Origin: Olivibacter jilunii
GTDB lineage: Bacteria; Bacteroidota; Bacteroidia; Sphingobacteriales; Sphingobacteriaceae
Assembly: GCF_900607235.1 (NCBI RefSeq)
Contig: NZ_LR027851.1
Location: 186,001 to 250,000 of the forward strand
Direction of reading: 5' to 3'
DNA: 64,000 bases
In this document: one piece after another, positions 62,160 through 64,000 of the stretch
Position numbering within the stretch: position 1 is the stretch's first letter
Layout: each line of letters opens with the position of its first letter
Notes under the pieces: generated by a model
The model's input: the letters and a program-made list of their open reading frames with translations, nothing else
The model's database searches: none
Told to the model about the DNA's origin: nothing
Program-made: the position numbers and the translations under genes

Positions 62160-62642
62160 ATGACTTTAAGAAAAATAACATTAAATCTGCTTTTGGCTTT
62201 ATTGTCACCCATCGTATTGCATGTGGGCGCTTTACAAGGTATTTTCAAAGCGCTGATATCGGGTAAATATGAAACGAACGGACAACGGTTCGCATCATTT
62301 TATGAATACTTAAATTCTATTTATGACTATGGGGTCTTTTTTCTGCTTTATTTTGTTTGCTTGATTTTCCTTTTATTGCCTTTCCAATTGATCAAAGATT
62401 ACGAGCGGAAAGCGGGTAGAAACTATACCTTTTACAGGAAATTTCTTACGCTGTTCGTATTGTTTATGTTCTACATTGTTATGCTGGGTTGCTTTGTAAT
62501 GAATCTATTTGTGACAGATTCCTGGTATGTCAATTTGCTCTATCCCGGTTTGGCAGCTTTATTTAGTCTTGTATTTACGTCACTTACTTACTTTTTCATC
62601 GATCGGCATGAACAAGACTATAGGATTTCAAAAGAAGCTTAA
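62160..62642 (+). CDS. Membrane protein of unknown function (four helices)
   Basis: A 160-residue protein with four hydrophobic stretches: ITLNLLLALLSPIVLHVGAL near 6-25, VFFLLYFVCLIFLLLPFQL near 58-77, FLTLFVLFMFYIVMLGCFVMNLF near 95-117 and LYPGLAALFSLVFTSLTYFFI near 126-147. Charged loops (KDYERKAGRNYTFYRK) suggest cytoplasmic faces. No family was recognised, and it has no operon partner. Confidence 0.6.
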   Translation: MTLRKITLNLLLALLSPIVLHVGALQGIFKALISGKYETNGQRFASFYEYLNSIYDYGVFFLLYFVCLIFLLLPFQLIKDYERKAGRNYTFYRKFLTLFVLFMFYIVMLGCFVMNLFVTDSWYVNLLYPGLAALFSLVFTSLTYFFIDRHEQDYRISKEA

Positions 62643-62751
62643 CTATGAATCAAGGTACCGCGTTAGGATTAACGCGGCAGCCAACTGAAATGATAACGTC
62701 TAAATTATAATGTATCCTATCCCTCTCCACCTTTCGATTTCCCTCTACTTG

Positions 62752-62776
62752 AACTGTTCGGAATTTCCGAACAGTT
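62752..62776. repeat. Perfect 25-base inverted repeat
   Basis: AACTGTTCGGAA (62752-62763) pairs with TTCCGAACAGTT (62765-62776) around one base. ACTGTTCC follows at 62779. No gene start is adjacent, so either an operator for a lost gene or a structured element. Confidence 0.6.
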
Positions 62777-62929
62777 GACTGTTCCTCCAGCTCTTGATTC
62801 GTGGGAAATCGGTCTCTGTACAGTCTTTAAAAAAAGTAGGCGTAGCCAATCATGTCATTGCCGAAAGTCTAAAACTGCCCCCTAGCGGTAGTAGAGAAGT
62901 TGTAGGTTTTACAACTGATATAATCCAGC

Positions 62930-62946
62930 TTTGTTCGAACGTCCGA
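62930..62946. repeat. Copy of the GCTTTGTTCAAACGTCC repeat
   Basis: GCTTTGTTCGAACGTCC differs from the motif at 61634 by one base and is followed by GAAGTTCTTTTAGTTTA, a weak second half. It lies between two convergent genes, so it does not sit before a promoter as the others do. Confidence 0.55.
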
Positions 62947-63003
62947 AGTTCTTTTAGTTTATATTTCTGACAATCGTTTTGTAAACAGAAAGCAGATAAC
63001 TTT

Positions 63004-63375
63004 TCAGTCTTCCTTCACCCAGACTACAAATCCTGCCAATAGTAATACGAATACATTAATGCCAATATCCGAAATTTCTCCACGGGAAATATGGAACACC
63101 GCTGCTGATATCATAAGCGATACTATACCAATCGCTGAATAAGTGGCCCATTGAGGTTTGATTTTTAATAAAGACGGTAATATGATACCTATTCCCAGCA
63201 AAATATCAGCGATTCCAGCTACAATTACCAAAGACGGATATTCGGCAGTCCACGGCCACATTTCAGCCAATTTGTCTCTGGCGGTAAACAATTTAGTATA
63301 TCCTGCCCATACCAATGTAATGGCAAGTAAACCTTGCATAATCCAACAAATTACGTTTAATGTTTTTCTCATCAT
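63004..63375 (-). CDS. DoxX family membrane protein (HxlR-linked)
   Basis: From the Met at 63375 the protein has about 123 residues and four hydrophobic segments: LNVICWIMQGLLAITLVWAGYTKLF, LVIVAGIADILLGIGIILPSLL, ATYSAIGIVSLMISAAVFHI, and IGINVFVLLLAGFVVWVKED. The W-x-G-Y-x-K-L-F start and the central G-I-x-E/D-L-L-G-I-G motif fit DoxX proteins. It is divergent from the HxlR gene across an inverted-repeat region and is the probable target of that regulator. The frame opens at 63399; the internal Met is preferred. Confidence 0.82.
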   Translation of the reverse strand: MMRKTLNVICWIMQGLLAITLVWAGYTKLFTARDKLAEMWPWTAEYPSLVIVAGIADILLGIGIILPSLLKIKPQWATYSAIGIVSLMISAAVFHISRGEISDIGINVFVLLLAGFVVWVKED

Positions 63376-63429
63376 CAATTCAAAATTATATGTGGGCAAA
63401 ATTATTTACATTAGCTATCTGATTGATAT

Positions 63430-63467
63430 TACTTCCCATTCGGAAAGCACTATCCAAACGGGAAGTA
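63430..63467. promoter_or_regulatory. HxlR operator between DoxX and HxlR
   Basis: TACTTCCC (63430-63437) and GGGAAGTA (63460-63467) form an inverted repeat with a 22-base centre, in the region shared by two divergent genes. HxlR proteins often bind TACTT/AAGTA-type palindromes. Confidence 0.65.
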
Positions 63468-63485
63468 TCGTTAAAAAATTAGCAT

Positions 63486-63824
63486 ATGTTAGAAGAAGGA
63501 GGCTGCCCTAAAACTATGTTGTCCATCAGTGACGCACTGGAAGCCCTGGAAGGAAGATGGAAATTGTTGATCTTATTTGCACTATCAGATGGGCCGTTAC
63601 GGTTCAAACAAATATCCCGTGAGGTTTCAGGCATTACGGATAAAACACTGTCTAAAGAATTAAAGTCTTTGGAGGCCAATCTGCTCATCAATCGTTACGT
63701 GTATGATACCTTTCCGCCCACAGTTGAATATTCCATTACAGAACACGGTATGTCGTTGGAAAATGTATTGAAGGAACTGCATTACTGGGGGCTGCGTCAT
63801 CGGCAAACCGTACTTGGCAAATAA
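63486..63824 (+). CDS. HxlR-type winged-helix regulator
   Basis: A 112-residue HxlR protein: EEGGCPKTMLSISDALEALEGRWKLLILFAL near 3-33, with Cys 7 as the typical N-terminal redox Cys. FKQISREVSGITDKTLSKELKSLEANLLINRYVYDTFPPTVEYSITEHGMSL near 40-91 and a C-terminal helix follow. HxlR proteins with this Cys sense quinones, aldehydes or disulfide stress. The divergent DoxX gene shares its operator region. Confidence 0.9.
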   Translation: MLEEGGCPKTMLSISDALEALEGRWKLLILFALSDGPLRFKQISREVSGITDKTLSKELKSLEANLLINRYVYDTFPPTVEYSITEHGMSLENVLKELHYWGLRHRQTVLGK

Positions 63825-64000
63825 GATTTTGTAAACTCTTTCCTGTAGGCAATCAAAGTCAGGCTTTGTTCAAACGTCCGAAGTTGCTTTGTTTACTGAA
63901 ACCTTATCAAAGTGAAGATACCTCCCGGGGATTTATAGATAGCATACTTTATGCAGGCAAAGTGAGCCGATCGGATTTAATTACAATTAATTTTTGCGAT
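63825..64000. other. Right edge, repeat copy, promoter of an outside gene
   Basis: The region after the HxlR gene holds the 49-base repeat copy at 63847-63895 and otherwise no gene before the window ends. Confidence 0.4.
63847..63895. repeat. 49-base copy of the SDR-promoter repeat
   Basis: Bases 63847-63895 equal 61618-61666 with a single mismatch (63861 against 61632). They include the GCTTTGTTCAAACGTCC half-site (63863-63879) and the start of the second one. The copy lies just right of the HxlR gene and may control a gene outside the window. Confidence 0.7.

Larger units (their letters stand above)
62643..63003. other. Convergent gap with repeats
   Basis: About 360 bases. It contains the 25-base inverted repeat and one copy of the GCTTTGTT repeat, each listed separately. 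A plus-strand stretch (about 62779-62910) is open but has no start and no recognised family. Confidence 0.35.

Noticed and set aside
62779-62972. Open plus-strand stretch in the 62.7-63.0 kb gap
   Set aside because: The frame breaks at a run of seven C (62878-62884), it has no start codon and no recognised family.
1-64000. tRNA, rRNA, CRISPR array, insertion-sequence ends
   Set aside because: Looked for by eye on both strands and not found; only decayed tails of a nuclease/transposase-like family remain.

Overview
The window is chromosomal DNA of a Bacteroidota bacterium, most likely a soil or rhizosphere member of the Sphingobacteriaceae (Pedobacter, Sphingobacterium or Parapedobacter type). 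Supporting signs are a SusC/SusD pair with an ECF sigma factor and FecR anti-sigma factor, MacB/FtsX-type permeases, many AraC regulators, several start regions without a Shine-Dalgarno sequence, and TAnnTTTG-type -7 boxes. No rRNA, tRNA, CRISPR array, intact transposase or phage gene was seen.

Layout. 0-6.7 kb: a truncated gene, a DUF3891 protein, a luciferase-like monooxygenase, then small stress genes (VOC, DUF1801, DoxX, SRPBCC), a GlxA-type regulator, a sigma-factor/VOC pair and a DinB protein. 6.9-10.8 kb: a five-gene minus-strand cluster with two short paralogous Cys-motif membrane proteins, an MbnP-like lipoprotein, a di-haem MbnH/CcpA-like peroxidase and a CDICGC-type outer-membrane protein. 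This is the best candidate for a little-described metal (probably copper) system. 11-13.6 kb: a WYL regulator divergent from the RNA ligase RtcB. 13.8-24.8 kb: a TetR/SDR module with a shared operator, an acyltransferase, an FtsX-type permease, VOC, ArsR/SRPBCC, a LytS/LytTR two-component pair and a secreted protein. 24.8-30.1 kb: a graveyard in which intact small genes alternate with remnants (a macro-domain gene with a nonsense codon, an SGNH-hydrolase tail, a nuclease tail, a nuclease/transposase-like tail), plus a sulfatase.

30.3-41.3 kb: an ECF sigma - FecR - SusC - SusD - metzincin protease - M20 amidohydrolase locus. It is built like a polysaccharide utilisation locus but carries peptidases, so it probably takes up peptides or modified amino acids. 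41.4-64 kb: a string of regulator/oxidoreductase cassettes (AraC+SDR, ArsR+quinone reductase, AraC+aldo/keto reductase, AraC+MFS, AraC+epimerase, AraC+SDR, and HxlR with an NTF2-like or DoxX partner). Between them lie an alginate-export-like porin, a large TPR protein whose N-terminus looks transplanted, and a sialate O-acetylesterase.

Several cassettes carry recognisable repeated operators next to the regulated gene. Gene fragments duplicated from elsewhere in the same window (cupin head, esterase tail, nuclease tail) show past recombination. All functions are read from sequence motifs and family knowledge; no database search was run.
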